Positions 7,352 to 15,551 of a stretch of 53,208 nucleotides of DNA are shown one piece after another (within the stretch, counting starts at the first letter, position 1; each line of letters opens with the position of its first letter). A program made the position numbers and the translations under genes. Location of the stretch: assembly GCA_902607585.1 (NCBI GenBank), contig CACLKP010000004.1:1-53208 (forward strand), in the 5' to 3' direction. The notes beneath the pieces were generated by a model. That model was given only the letters and a program-made list of their open reading frames with translations, was not told the DNA's origin and did not search any database. The DNA is from an uncultured Pelagibacteraceae bacterium (GTDB lineage Bacteria; Pseudomonadota; Alphaproteobacteria; Pelagibacterales; Pelagibacteraceae).

Positions 7352-9096
7352 TTTAATGAAACGTCTTCTATTAGAAATTCAACTTTTTTAACACCTTTCC
7401 ATTCATTTAACCTCATTCTTCCGGCTACGTTAATTTTCTTTTTGTTTTTTACATTAAGATACGGTTCTAATGGAGTATTTTTGGCATTCCATGCAAATCC
7501 CCTAAATGTGGAACCGTCTTTACCACTTAAAGTTAATATTATGTGATTACTTCCAACGGTATTTGATGAAATTACTCGTATATTTTCTATTACAAATTTT
7601 GGTTCTCTATTTCCAGAACCAAAAGGCGCCAAACGATTTACTTGCTCAAAAAAATCTTCATTTAAAGCGCTGGGCGCAATCACAGAATCTAAATATAAGT
7701 TCAAATTAAATGTAGATTTTGAGTGGGTTTTTTCAAAATTTTTTATTAATATATCCCTAAAAATAGGAATATTCTCTTCTTTTATAGTAAAACCCCCAGC
7801 CATTTTATGACCACCGCCTTTTTCTAGAATGTTAGATTGCACAGATTTAATAATTTCACTTCCAATATCAAAACCCACTACTGATCTTGCGGATCCTTTT
7901 CCTACCTTTTTATTTAATGAAATTAATATGGTAGGTTTGTTATATTTTTCTTTAATTCTTGAAGCAACTATTCCTATTATCCCTTCATGCCAATGTTTTC
8001 CTGATATTACTAATACAGGGTGATTGTGAAATTTTGTAACTTCTGAATTTATTTGTTCTGATAATAACATCTCAATGCTTTGTCTTTGTTTATTAGATTT
8101 ATCTAAGTCAATAGCAATTTGATAAGTTTTTTGAGGATCATCAGAAATTAAAAGTTCAGCACCATGTGAAGATTTACCTACTCTGCCACCAGCGTTAATT
8201 CTTGGTCCTAATTTAAAGCCCAAATCAAATGTTGTTGGTTGAGATTCAATTTTGCATATATCATATAAAGTTTTTAAACCTAAGTTTGATCGTTTTTTTA
8301 TTATTTTAAGACCTTGTTTTACAATAGCTCGGTTTAAACCTATTAATGGTACTACATCACACACAGTTCCTAGTGAAACTAAATCCAAAAAATTTAATAT
8401 ATTTGGTTCACTTATATTATTATTTTTAAACCAATTTTCATTACGCAATTTTTTATTTAAAGCTACTAAAAAAATAAAACAAACTCCTGCTGCACAAAGA
8501 TAATTAAGTTTTGAAGTGTCGTCATAGCGATTTGGATTTACAATTGCACATGCTTTAGGGAGTTTAATATCTGATTGATGGTGGTCGAGCACTATAACAT
8601 CAACATCAAATTTCTTTGCAAAACTAATAGGTTCGAAGGATAGTGTACCGCAATCAACAGTAAAGATAACTTTTACTCCTTTATCGATTAGTTTTTTAAA
8701 ACCACTAACATTTGGTCCATAGCCCTCTGTTTGTCTATCAGGTATATATGTTTGTATCTTTTGATTTATTGATAAAAAATACCGAGCTAGTAAAGCTGTA
8801 GAGGTTGCTCCATCAACATCGTAGTCACCAAAAATACCTATTAACTCACCATTTGAAATGGTTTTATAAGTTCTTTCAATTGCATTTTTCATATCTTTTA
8901 AATTTAAAGGATTTGGTAAAAGATTTTTAATTTTTGGATCTAAAAAAATACCTATATCGTCAATATTTTTTTTTCTTATTGATAAAAGTTTTGCAACTAT
9001 TTCAGTCAAAGAAAAAACCTCTGCAAACCTAATTACATCTGATGAATTAAATTCTCTGAATTGCCAGTTTTTTCCATTAACTGATAATAAATTCAT
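7348..9096 (-). CDS. recJ: Single-stranded-DNA-specific exonuclease RecJ
   Basis: RecJ degrades single-stranded DNA 5' to 3' in recombination and repair. The 582-residue length is normal. The DHH-family motifs are present in order: GDYDVDGATS, FTVDCGT, VLDHHQSD, the GPRINAGGRVG segment, and GGGHKMAGGF in the DHHA1 domain. The C-terminal OB-fold is seen as FVIENIRVISSN onward. It is the last gene of the rplM-to-recJ minus-strand run, overlapping glpX by 4 bp (9093-9096), so translation is probably coupled. Hom-glpX-recJ is a familiar alphaproteobacterial order. Confidence 0.96.
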   Translation of the reverse strand: MNLLSVNGKNWQFREFNSSDVIRFAEVFSLTEIVAKLLSIRKKNIDDIGIFLDPKIKNLLPNPLNLKDMKNAIERTYKTISNGELIGIFGDYDVDGATSTALLARYFLSINQKIQTYIPDRQTEGYGPNVSGFKKLIDKGVKVIFTVDCGTLSFEPISFAKKFDVDVIVLDHHQSDIKLPKACAIVNPNRYDDTSKLNYLCAAGVCFIFLVALNKKLRNENWFKNNNISEPNILNFLDLVSLGTVCDVVPLIGLNRAIVKQGLKIIKKRSNLGLKTLYDICKIESQPTTFDLGFKLGPRINAGGRVGKSSHGAELLISDDPQKTYQIAIDLDKSNKQRQSIEMLLSEQINSEVTKFHNHPVLVISGKHWHEGIIGIVASRIKEKYNKPTILISLNKKVGKGSARSVVGFDIGSEIIKSVQSNILEKGGGHKMAGGFTIKEENIPIFRDILIKNFEKTHSKSTFNLNLYLDSVIAPSALNEDFFEQVNRLAPFGSGNREPKFVIENIRVISSNTVGSNHIILTLSGKDGSTFRGFAWNAKNTPLEPYLNVKNKKKINVAGRMRLNEWKGVKKVEFLIEDVSLN

Positions 9097-10037
9097 TTTT
9101 TAACTTGATTTTTAATTATTTTATTCGTTTTACTGCTTTTATGTAAAACTAGAGTTTCTGAGACAAAGCTATCACCGAGATCTTTTATACCTTTAACTAA
9201 ATCTCCATCAGTTACTCCAGTAGCGCAAAATATAACATCATCTTTAACCATATCTTTGATATTATATTTTTGGTTTAAATTTTTGATACCAAATTTTTTA
9301 ACTCTTTCTTTTTCAATTGTATTTTGAAATATTAATCTTGTTTGCATTTGACATTCCAAACAGCTTAAAGCAGCTGCAGCCAAAACACCCTCGGGTCCAC
9401 CGCCAATTCCAATGTATATATCAACATTTGATTTTGGGTGTGCTACAGAGATTACTCCCGATACATCTCCATCAGTAATAAAATTGATTTTAACTCCCAT
9501 TTCATCTAAAGTTTTTATTATTTCGTTGTGTCTTGGACGTTTAAGCACACATGCAGTAATCTTGTTTGGGTTGACTTTTTTTGCCTCACTTAATAATTCA
9601 ATATTTTTTTTGATACCAAAATCTAGATCTACTAGATTTTTAGGTAGATTCGGCCCAATTGCAATTTTTTCCATATAAATATCAGGTGCGTGAAATAAAT
9701 TACCTCTTCTAGTAACAGCCAATACTGACAATGCGTTTGGCAAATTTTTTGCAGTAAAATTAGTTCCTTCTAAAGGATCTACAGCAATATCAAGTTCTTC
9801 TCCCGTTTTGGTACCAACTTTTTCGTTGATATATAACATTGGAGCCTCATCTAATTCACCTTCTCCAATAACAATTTTTCCTTTCATATTTATTGAGTTT
9901 AATTCTTTTCTCATTTCATCAACAGCAGCCTGATCAGCCGATATTTTATCATTTTTACCTCTAAAAATAGAAGCTCCATAGGCTGCTCTCTCAGTGGTTC
10001 TAATAAAGGGGTTTATTAGAAACTTGTCGATGTTCAT
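9093..10037 (-). CDS. glpX: Class II fructose-1,6-bisphosphatase GlpX
   Basis: Converts fructose 1,6-bisphosphate to fructose 6-phosphate in gluconeogenesis. The 314-residue protein shows the class II signatures: GKIVIGEGELDEAPML (metal-binding acidic residues), ELDIAVDPLEGTNFTA with the DPLEGT lithium-sensitive phosphatase motif, and YIGIGGGPEGVLAAAAL near the substrate site. It begins directly after the hom stop (no gap) and overlaps recJ by 4 bp, so the three are co-transcribed. As is usual in alphaproteobacteria, no other GlpX-type gene appears nearby. Function is assigned with high confidence from motif conservation. Confidence 0.95.
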   Translation of the reverse strand: MNIDKFLINPFIRTTERAAYGASIFRGKNDKISADQAAVDEMRKELNSINMKGKIVIGEGELDEAPMLYINEKVGTKTGEELDIAVDPLEGTNFTAKNLPNALSVLAVTRRGNLFHAPDIYMEKIAIGPNLPKNLVDLDFGIKKNIELLSEAKKVNPNKITACVLKRPRHNEIIKTLDEMGVKINFITDGDVSGVISVAHPKSNVDIYIGIGGGPEGVLAAAALSCLECQMQTRLIFQNTIEKERVKKFGIKNLNQKYNIKDMVKDDVIFCATGVTDGDLVKGIKDLGDSFVSETLVLHKSSKTNKIIKNQVKK

Positions 10038-11330
10038 TTATATTTTTTCTATTCTTATGAAAGTTGGTTTTTTTATTACAAATTTATTTCTAATTAAATT
10101 CAAAAGTAGATTATTGTAATTTTTTTCTAAATTTTCATGAGTAATTATTATTATTGAAGCTTTTTTATTTTTTTTATAAGGATTTTGTATTAAATTTTTA
10201 ATTGAAATTTTATTGTTTGCAAAGATCTTAGTTATCGATGATAAAACTCCTGGAAGATCTTTTACCTCAATCCTTAAATAAGAAGAGCAGAAATGTTTGG
10301 ATATATCAAATTTTTCAATTTTTTTTCTTAATGATGCAGTGACACCGAATGGATATTGTATATTTCCTTTTAATACAGAACAAAGATCAGATATGAGAGC
10401 CGAGGATGTTGGCCCTGGTCCTGCTCCCTCACCTTGCAGTACTGATTTACCAACAGGTAAACCATCGATTACAATAGCATTTAAAACTCCATTAATATTA
10501 GCTAAATAGGATTTATTTGGAATCAAACACGGATGTACGCGTTCAATTAATTTTTTTTTCTTAATTTCCGAAATTGACAATAACTTTATTTTATAACCTA
10601 ATTCTTTGGCATAAAAGATATCAGTTAAATTAATATTTTGTATACCTTCGGTCAAAATTTTATTTTTAGATATCATTTTGTTAAAAGCTATAGATGATAA
10701 AATTCTTAATTTAGCAGCTGAATCATTTCCATTGAGATCAGAAACTGGATTGCTTTCAGCAAAACCTAATTTTTTTGCTTTATCAACCACGTCAGAAAAG
10801 TTTTTCCGACTATTTTCCATTGAAGATAAAATAAAGTTAGTTGTGCCATTCAGGATTCCATAAATTTTATTAATTTTATTTGCAATTAAACCATCTTTTA
10901 TTGATCTTATTATTGGAATTCCACCTGCAACTGAAGCTTCATATTCAAGATTAACTTTGTTTTTTTCTGCTACATGAGCAAGCTGATCTCCATATTTAGC
11001 CATTAGTGCTTTATTTGCTGTTATTACATGCTTTTTATTTCTTAATGCAGCAAAAACTAATTTTTTTGCTATTCCTTCAGAACCTCCAATTAATTCAAAA
11101 ATAATATCCACATCATTCATTAAAGATAATTTTAAAGGATTTTTTATCCATTTCGAATTTGGAATTTTAATCTGTCTTTTTTTATTTATATTTCTAGCTG
11201 ATATATATTTAACAAAGGGTATTTTTCCAGTTTTAGTAGATATGTTTACTTTATTTTTTTCCAAAATTTTATAAAAATAACTACCTATATTACCAAATCC
11301 AACAATTGCTATATTGATTCTTTCACGCAT
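10038..11330 (-). CDS. hom: Homoserine dehydrogenase
   Basis: Reduces aspartate semialdehyde to homoserine, the branch point to threonine and methionine. The 430-residue monofunctional form has an N-terminal NAD(P) domain (AIVGFGNIGSYFYKILE), a catalytic domain with EYEASVAGGIPIIRS and YGILNGTTNFILS, and a C-terminal ACT domain (about 350-430, starting LRIEVKDLPGVLSSI) that in the family confers feedback control by threonine. It lies directly upstream of glpX on the minus strand. Its product feeds O-acetylhomoserine, the substrate of the metY gene found 3 kb away. No riboswitch or leader peptide was seen before it, since the lipoprotein gene ends 5 bp upstream. Confidence 0.96.
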   Translation of the reverse strand: MRERINIAIVGFGNIGSYFYKILEKNKVNISTKTGKIPFVKYISARNINKKRQIKIPNSKWIKNPLKLSLMNDVDIIFELIGGSEGIAKKLVFAALRNKKHVITANKALMAKYGDQLAHVAEKNKVNLEYEASVAGGIPIIRSIKDGLIANKINKIYGILNGTTNFILSSMENSRKNFSDVVDKAKKLGFAESNPVSDLNGNDSAAKLRILSSIAFNKMISKNKILTEGIQNINLTDIFYAKELGYKIKLLSISEIKKKKLIERVHPCLIPNKSYLANINGVLNAIVIDGLPVGKSVLQGEGAGPGPTSSALISDLCSVLKGNIQYPFGVTASLRKKIEKFDISKHFCSSYLRIEVKDLPGVLSSITKIFANNKISIKNLIQNPYKKNKKASIIIITHENLEKNYNNLLLNLIRNKFVIKKPTFIRIEKI

Positions 11331-11335
11331 AATAA

Positions 11336-11992
11336 TCAGTTCGGTATATCATTAATATCAGGATAAGGTCTAAATAAATTTTTCTTAGTAATTTTTTCTA
11401 CTAATTCATTAAATTTAGTAGCTTCTATTTCAATGTTTACAATACCAGTGTCAATAAGGACTTTTTTTTTTGATCCTTCTTTATCTTTTTTAATTATCTT
11501 TTTTTTATGTTTTTCAATTTGTTTAACTAAATCTTTTTCTTGTTTAATTCTTTGTTTTTCATCTTTTTGAATTTGTTTTGATAAGTTCTTTTCTTCTTTA
11601 ATTCTTCTTTTTTCATCTAATTTCGCTTGTTTAGCTAAATCTTTTTCTTGTTTAATTCTTTGTTTTTCATCTTTTTTAATTTGTTTTGCTAAGTTCTTTT
11701 CTTCTTTAATTCTTCTTTTTTCATCTAATTTCGCTTGTTTAGCTAAATCTTTTTCTTTTTTAATTCTTTGTTTTTCATCTAGCGTAGCCTGTTGTATGAT
11801 CTTTTCTATTTCAGAATTATTATTGATGTTTGTTTTTTTTAATTCTTTCATTTCAACTATCATAGTTTTTTTAAAATATGCCTCTTTTTCCTTTTTATTA
11901 ATACAAGGATGATCTCCACACCAATAAACAAGTTTATTTGTGGAACAACCTATGATCAAAAAAAATATAATTAAGTAAAATAAGTTTTTCAT
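11336..11992 (-). CDS. Lipoprotein with 18-residue charged coiled-coil repeats
   Basis: A 218-residue predicted lipoprotein of unknown function. Residues 1-16 form a lipoprotein signal peptide with lipobox IIGC, giving lipidated Cys16. Next comes LVYWCGDHPC, followed by a short Lys/Glu-rich stretch, a motif I associate with SAR11-type hypothetical proteins. Residues 67-174 are six copies of an 18-residue unit of the form KQxKxDEKxRIKxEKxLA, strongly charged and predicted to make a long alpha-helical rod. A short C-terminal domain (178-218) ends in RPYPDINDIPN. It overlaps argC by 4 bp. A role as a periplasmic spacer or envelope linker is inference only. Confidence 0.75.
   Translation of the reverse strand: MKNLFYLIIFFLIIGCSTNKLVYWCGDHPCINKKEKEAYFKKTMIVEMKELKKTNINNNSEIEKIIQQATLDEKQRIKKEKDLAKQAKLDEKRRIKEEKNLAKQIKKDEKQRIKQEKDLAKQAKLDEKRRIKEEKNLSKQIQKDEKQRIKQEKDLVKQIEKHKKKIIKKDKEGSKKKVLIDTGIVNIEIEATKFNELVEKITKKNLFRPYPDINDIPN
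11471..11794 (-). repeat. 54-bp tandem repeat within lipoprotein gene (108-bp higher-order unit)
   Basis: Six in-frame 54-bp units code for 18 residues each. Units 2-3 and 4-5 are near copies of each other at protein and DNA level, so the array grew by duplication of a 108-bp block. Copies are conserved enough for recombination to change their number. Confidence 0.85.
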
Positions 11993-13014
11993 ATTAGACC
12001 CATAGTCTCTTTAAGTTTGAATGCAACATTCATATTTTGCACTGCTTGACCTGAAGCACCCTTAATTAGATTGTCGATTGTTGAAATAATTATAATCTTA
12101 TTCTTTTTTCTACTTTTACAAACTGAAATATTACAGTAATTTGTATTCATGACTTCACCCGTTCCTATGGGGGTATTAAATTTAGCCATCTTCACAAAAA
12201 AGTTTTTCTTATGATAATTTTTTAAATACAGATAAATTTTTTTTGCATCGTAATTACCACAAGTTTCTAAATATATAGTAGATAAAATACCTCTAAACAT
12301 TGGAATGAGATGGGGCGTAAAGAAAACTTTAATTGTCTCTCCAGATATTTTTGATAATTCTTGATCAATTTCCAACATATGTCTATGAGATCCAACACCA
12401 TATGCCGAAACAGAATCAAATAGATTTTTAAATTTAAATTTATTTCTTATCTTCTTCCCTGCTCCTGAGTAACCAGATTTAGAGTCAATAGTAATGTTTT
12501 TTATATTTATCATTTTTTTTTGCACCAATGGTATTAATGGAATTTGTATAGATGTAGGATAACAACCTGGACATGAAATAATTTTATGGTTGCTCAGGCT
12601 TCCTCTCGAGAATTCTGTAATTCCATATATGGATTTGTTTATTAAATATTTACATTTGTGATTAATTCCATACCATTTTTCATAAAGCTTAAAATTATTT
12701 AATCTAAAGTCTGCGGATAAATCGATAAGTTTTATATGTTCGGGAATAGTTTTTGCTATTTTTTGTGCTTGGCCATTTGGTAATGCTGTAAAGAGAACAT
12801 TTATTTTATCCCAGCTAATATTTCTGATTTTTGAGATTATTGGTAGATTTTTATTAATTATCTTTTTATCAAATGAATTAATTTTTTTACCAACAGATTT
12901 ATTAGCACATAAATACAAAATTTTTGCTCTTGGATGCTTTGACAAAATTTTAATTAATTCAAGTCCTACATATCCAGTGGCGCCGGCTACAGCTATATTC
13001 AATGAATCTTTCAT
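11989..13014 (-). CDS. argC: N-acetyl-gamma-glutamyl-phosphate reductase
   Basis: Third step of arginine synthesis: NADPH-dependent reduction of N-acetylglutamyl phosphate to the semialdehyde. The start at 13014 (MKDSLNIAVAGATGYVG) is chosen because the Rossmann motif follows directly, as in the family; the longer frame to 13125 would overlap rpsI. The catalytic cysteine lies in ISCPGCYPTSIQIPL and the histidine in GSHRHMLEI. The resulting 341 residues is the usual length. It follows rpsI by 49 bp and overlaps the lipoprotein start by 4 bp. rpsI-argC is a conserved alphaproteobacterial neighbourhood. Confidence 0.95.
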   Translation of the reverse strand: MKDSLNIAVAGATGYVGLELIKILSKHPRAKILYLCANKSVGKKINSFDKKIINKNLPIISKIRNISWDKINVLFTALPNGQAQKIAKTIPEHIKLIDLSADFRLNNFKLYEKWYGINHKCKYLINKSIYGITEFSRGSLSNHKIISCPGCYPTSIQIPLIPLVQKKMINIKNITIDSKSGYSGAGKKIRNKFKFKNLFDSVSAYGVGSHRHMLEIDQELSKISGETIKVFFTPHLIPMFRGILSTIYLETCGNYDAKKIYLYLKNYHKKNFFVKMAKFNTPIGTGEVMNTNYCNISVCKSRKKNKIIIISTIDNLIKGASGQAVQNMNVAFKLKETMGLI

Positions 13015-13063
13015 TTTTTTGATTATACCAATTATTAATGTTAAGAGAAATTGTAATAAAAAG

Positions 13064-13504
13064 TTATCTTTTAGAAAACTGAAAGCTTCTTCTTGCCTTT
13101 TTGTGACCGTATTTTTTACGTTCAACAGCTCTAGAGTCTCTCGTCGTAAGTTTTTCTTTTTTTAATGTAGTTTTAAGTTCAGGCTCATATAAAACAATAG
13201 CTCTTGATAAACCGTGAATTATTGCTCCTGCCTGACCAGATAATCCACCGCCTTTAACTGAACATTTGACATCAAATTCGTTTTCTCTCTTAACAAGAGT
13301 TAAAGGTCGAAATATTGAAATTTGTAAATTTGGTTTCTGAAAGTAATCGACCATTTTTTTTCCATTTACACTAATAATTCCAGAACCTTTTTTAAGCCAA
13401 ACTTTAGCAATAGATTTTTTTCTTCTGCCAGTAGCATACTTGGAATCTTTGAAATCTAATTTAATCTTTTTATTAGTTGAATCTATGTTTAATTGAGCTT
13501 CCAT
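13064..13504 (-). CDS. rpsI: 30S ribosomal protein S9
   Basis: Small-subunit protein S9, whose C-terminal tail reaches the P-site tRNA. The 146-residue sequence has YATGRRKKSIAKVWLKKGSG, GGGLSGQAGAIIHGLSRA and the C-terminal RKKYGHKKARRSFQFSKR ending in KR, as in the family. A roughly 18-residue N-terminal extension rich in Lys/Asp precedes the conserved core, common in alphaproteobacteria. It is 1 bp downstream of rplM, so the two are co-transcribed as in most bacteria. Confidence 0.98.
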   Translation of the reverse strand: MEAQLNIDSTNKKIKLDFKDSKYATGRRKKSIAKVWLKKGSGIISVNGKKMVDYFQKPNLQISIFRPLTLVKRENEFDVKCSVKGGGLSGQAGAIIHGLSRAIVLYEPELKTTLKKEKLTTRDSRAVERKKYGHKKARRSFQFSKR

Positions 13505-13505
13505 A

Positions 13506-13967
13506 TTAATTTATTGAAACGTAATTTTTTTTGTTCATTTTAGCAAAATCGATAATCTTCGGATTTTGAGATTCGTGCGGATGCGTAGTTCCTTTGTAAA
13601 TTTTCAATTTAGAGAGCTGTTTTTTTGCTAGCGGTCCTTTTGGAAGCATCCTTTTAACGGCTAACTTCAAAATTTCGTCAGGTTTTTTTTTTATCAATAT
13701 AGATGGAGTAGTGGTTTTAATTCCACCAGGATAACCTGTGTGTCTATAATATTTCTTATTTCTATTTTTTTTACCTGTAAATTTAATCTTCTCTATATTA
13801 GTAACTACAACAAAATCGCCATTATCCATGTGTGGAGTATATTGGGTTTTGTTTTTGCCTCTTAAGGCTTTCGAAATGTATGCAGCTAATCTACCAACTA
13901 TTGCGTTTTCTGCATTTATTAAAAGCCAATTATTTTTTATCTCATCTTTTTTAATAAAATCTGTCAT
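13506..13967 (-). CDS. rplM: 50S ribosomal protein L13
   Basis: Large-subunit assembly protein L13. The start at 13967 (MTDFIKKDEI) is preferred over the open frame to 14009, which would place the coding region over the promoter. The core shows WLLINAENAIVGRLAAYIS, GKNKTQYTPHMDNGDFVVV and KRMLPKGPLAKKQLSKL, all family hallmarks. Length 153 is close to the usual 140-155. It heads the minus-strand run to recJ and is divergent from metY, sharing the 13968-14222 intergenic region. Confidence 0.97.
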   Translation of the reverse strand: MTDFIKKDEIKNNWLLINAENAIVGRLAAYISKALRGKNKTQYTPHMDNGDFVVVTNIEKIKFTGKKNRNKKYYRHTGYPGGIKTTTPSILIKKKPDEILKLAVKRMLPKGPLAKKQLSKLKIYKGTTHPHESQNPKIIDFAKMNKKNYVSIN

Positions 13968-13979
13968 TGTAACTCGCGC

Positions 13980-14009
13980 ATAATTACTGAGATTAATAGT
14001 CAATGTCAA
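13980..14009 (-). promoter_or_regulatory. Possible rplM promoter
   Basis: On the minus strand a perfect -35 box TTGACA (14009-14004) is followed after 18 bases by AATTAT, a 4/6 match to the -10 consensus. It would give a very short leader before the rplM ATG at 13967. This is sequence matching only; in so AT-rich a region chance matches are common. Confidence 0.35.
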
Positions 14010-14032
14010 ACCTTTTGGGGTTTAAAAAAAGC

Positions 14033-14061
14033 TTTACATTCAATATATTTTTTAGTTAAAT
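14033..14061 (+). promoter_or_regulatory. Possible metY promoter
   Basis: TTTACA (14033-14038) and TTAAAT (14056-14061) are spaced 17 bases apart. Transcription would start near 14068, just where the first SAM aptamer begins, which supports the assignment. Matching is imperfect and AT background is high. Confidence 0.45.
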
Positions 14062-14065
14062 ATAG

Positions 14066-14110
14066 ATAGCCGATTTGTATCAGATTGCGGGCTTTAAACT
14101 GCTAAAATGA
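14066..14110 (+). promoter_or_regulatory. SAM-II/SAM-V-type riboswitch, first aptamer
   Basis: A compact H-type pseudoknot can form. P1 pairs AGCC (14068-14071) with GGCT (14090-14093) around a loop beginning GATTTG and ending ATTGCG. P2 pairs GCG (14087-14089) with TGC (14100-14102), the latter followed by TAAAA. The GATTT...ATTGC...GCTAAAA series matches the SAM-II/SAM-V consensus known upstream of methionine genes in marine alphaproteobacteria. It is directly followed by an intrinsic terminator, so SAM binding probably favours transcription termination before metY. Assigning SAM-II rather than SAM-V needs a covariance model. Confidence 0.75.
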
Positions 14111-14116
14111 ATGTTT

Positions 14117-14144
14117 AAAAACCGCCGTATGGCGGTTTTTTTTT
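14117..14144 (+). terminator. Intrinsic terminator between the two SAM aptamers
   Basis: The stem ACCGCC (14121-14126) and GGCGGT (14131-14136) closes a GTAT loop, is flanked by A residues, and leads into a run of nine T (14136-14144). It is the clearest intrinsic terminator in the window and sits about 80 bases before the metY start, so it can act only as a regulated attenuator for that gene. Confidence 0.9.
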
Positions 14145-14156
14145 ACCGAAATGATT

Positions 14157-14216
14157 GGCTAGGTATTTGACTATATTGTGCACCTTGAATTTTTCTAAAG
14201 CACTAAAAAAGGAGAC
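14157..14216 (+). promoter_or_regulatory. SAM-II/SAM-V-type riboswitch, second aptamer at the metY ribosome binding site
   Basis: P1 pairs AGGT (14161-14164) with ACCT (14082-14085 after adding 100, i.e. 14182-14185) around the loop ATTTGACTATATTGTGC. P2 is a perfect pseudoknot of GTGC (14178-14181) with GCAC (14200-14203), followed by TAAAAAAGGAG. The GGAG at 14211-14214 is the Shine-Dalgarno sequence of metY (ATG at 14223), so ligand binding would tie up the region just before the ribosome site. This is the layout of SAM-V-type translational control. It is the second of a tandem with the aptamer-terminator unit upstream. Confidence 0.75.
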
Positions 14217-14222
14217 AAAAAA

Positions 14223-15551
14223 ATGACTAAAGACATAAAGAACCCAGAAACAATAGCGTTGCATGGGGGTGATTACAGAAGTGATCCTGCTACTACTGCA
14301 GTGGCGGTGCCTATATATAGAACAACTTCTTATCAATTTAAGGATACAGATACTGCAGCAAATCTATTTGCCTTAAAAGAGTTTGGAAACATATACACAC
14401 GTATAATGAATCCTACTAACGATGCGTTAGAGAAGAGATTAGCTGCTATAGAAGGTGGTTTAGCTTGTGTTACAGTAGGTTCGGGACAAGCGGCATCTAC
14501 TTTTTCAATAACAAATGTTTGTCAATCAGGAGATAATTTTATTAGTTCAACAGATCTTTATGGTGGAACAGTAAATTTATTTACACATACTTTAAAAAAA
14601 CTTGGTATTGAAGTTAGGTATGCTGATCCTGTTGATCCAAAAAACTTTGAAAAACTTATTGATGATAAAACTAGAGCGATTTATGCCGAAACTCTTCCAA
14701 ATCCATATTTAAGAGTTTTTCCTATTAAAGAAGTATCTGATATAGGGAGAAAATATAATATACCTTTAATAATGGATAACACAGCGTCACCAATAATTTG
14801 CAAACCGATTGAACAAGGTGCTGCCGTAGTTGTTCATTCTCTGACAAAATATATTGGTGGGCATGGAACCGTTATTGGTGGATGTTTAATTGATGGAGGA
14901 AATTTTGACTGGACCACTAATCCAAAAAGACAACCATTATATAATGAACCTGACGCAAGTTACGGTGGAGCTGTTTGGGGAAAAGTTGTTCCTGAACTTA
15001 CAGGAGCAAATGTGGCCTTTGCTGTGCGTGCAAGAGTAGTACTATTAAGAGATTTAGGTTCTGCTTTAGCACCAGACAATGCCTTTGGAATTATTCAGGG
15101 TTTAGAGACAGTTGCTTTAAGAATGAAACAGCATTGTTCAAATGCTGAAAAGGCTGTTGAATTTTTGCAAAAGCATAAAAATGTTGAAAGAGTAATTTAC
15201 CCTACTCTGCATAAAGGTGAAATTGGAGCCAGAGCAAAAAAATACTTTAAAGGTGGAAATGGAGGCTTAGTTGGTATTGAAGTTAAGGGAGGTGTTGAAG
15301 CTGGTAAAAAATTTATTGAGTCTTTAAAAATGTTTTATCACGTAGCCAATATTGGTGATGCCAGAAGTTTAGCTATACATCCAGCTACTACTACACATAG
15401 TCAATTGACAGAAAAGGAACTACAAGCTGCTGGTGTTACGCCCGGTTATGTAAGATTGTCTATAGGAATTGAACATCCTGATGACATTATTGCTGATTTA
15501 AAACAAGCTTTAGAAGCTGCTGGAAGCGTAAAGCTAAAAGCAGTTAGTTAA
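14223..15551 (+). CDS. metY: O-acetylhomoserine sulfhydrylase
   Basis: A PLP enzyme that makes homocysteine from O-acetylhomoserine and sulfide (or methionine from methanethiol), in the cytoplasm. The 442-residue length is typical for MetY and longer than MetB/MetC. The start fits GGAG at 14211-14214. Family blocks seen are ALHGGDYRSDPATTAVAVP, TVGSGQAASTFSI, the PLP-lysine site VVHSLTKYIGGHGTVIGG (Schiff-base Lys in LTKY) and ATTTHSQL near the C-terminus. It is preceded by tandem SAM riboswitches and a terminator, so it is probably switched off when SAM is plentiful. It converges on ctaA with an 8-bp overlap. Confidence 0.96.
   Translation: MTKDIKNPETIALHGGDYRSDPATTAVAVPIYRTTSYQFKDTDTAANLFALKEFGNIYTRIMNPTNDALEKRLAAIEGGLACVTVGSGQAASTFSITNVCQSGDNFISSTDLYGGTVNLFTHTLKKLGIEVRYADPVDPKNFEKLIDDKTRAIYAETLPNPYLRVFPIKEVSDIGRKYNIPLIMDNTASPIICKPIEQGAAVVVHSLTKYIGGHGTVIGGCLIDGGNFDWTTNPKRQPLYNEPDASYGGAVWGKVVPELTGANVAFAVRARVVLLRDLGSALAPDNAFGIIQGLETVALRMKQHCSNAEKAVEFLQKHKNVERVIYPTLHKGEIGARAKKYFKGGNGGLVGIEVKGGVEAGKKFIESLKMFYHVANIGDARSLAIHPATTTHSQLTEKELQAAGVTPGYVRLSIGIEHPDDIIADLKQALEAAGSVKLKAVS

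Noticed and set aside
11989-13125. Longer argC frame starting at 13125
   Set aside because: It would overlap the rpsI coding region, and the Rossmann motif follows MKDSL at 13014, the normal family start.
14008-14023. Inverted repeat AAACC/GGTTT between rplM and metY, considered as a terminator or L13 leader
   Set aside because: It is followed by A rather than T on the plus strand, lies upstream of the proposed promoters, and cannot act as an intrinsic terminator for either gene.
14115-14336. Minus-strand ORF over the riboswitch/metY start
   Set aside because: It runs antisense to a riboswitch-terminator and metY, has low-complexity composition and no recognisable domain.
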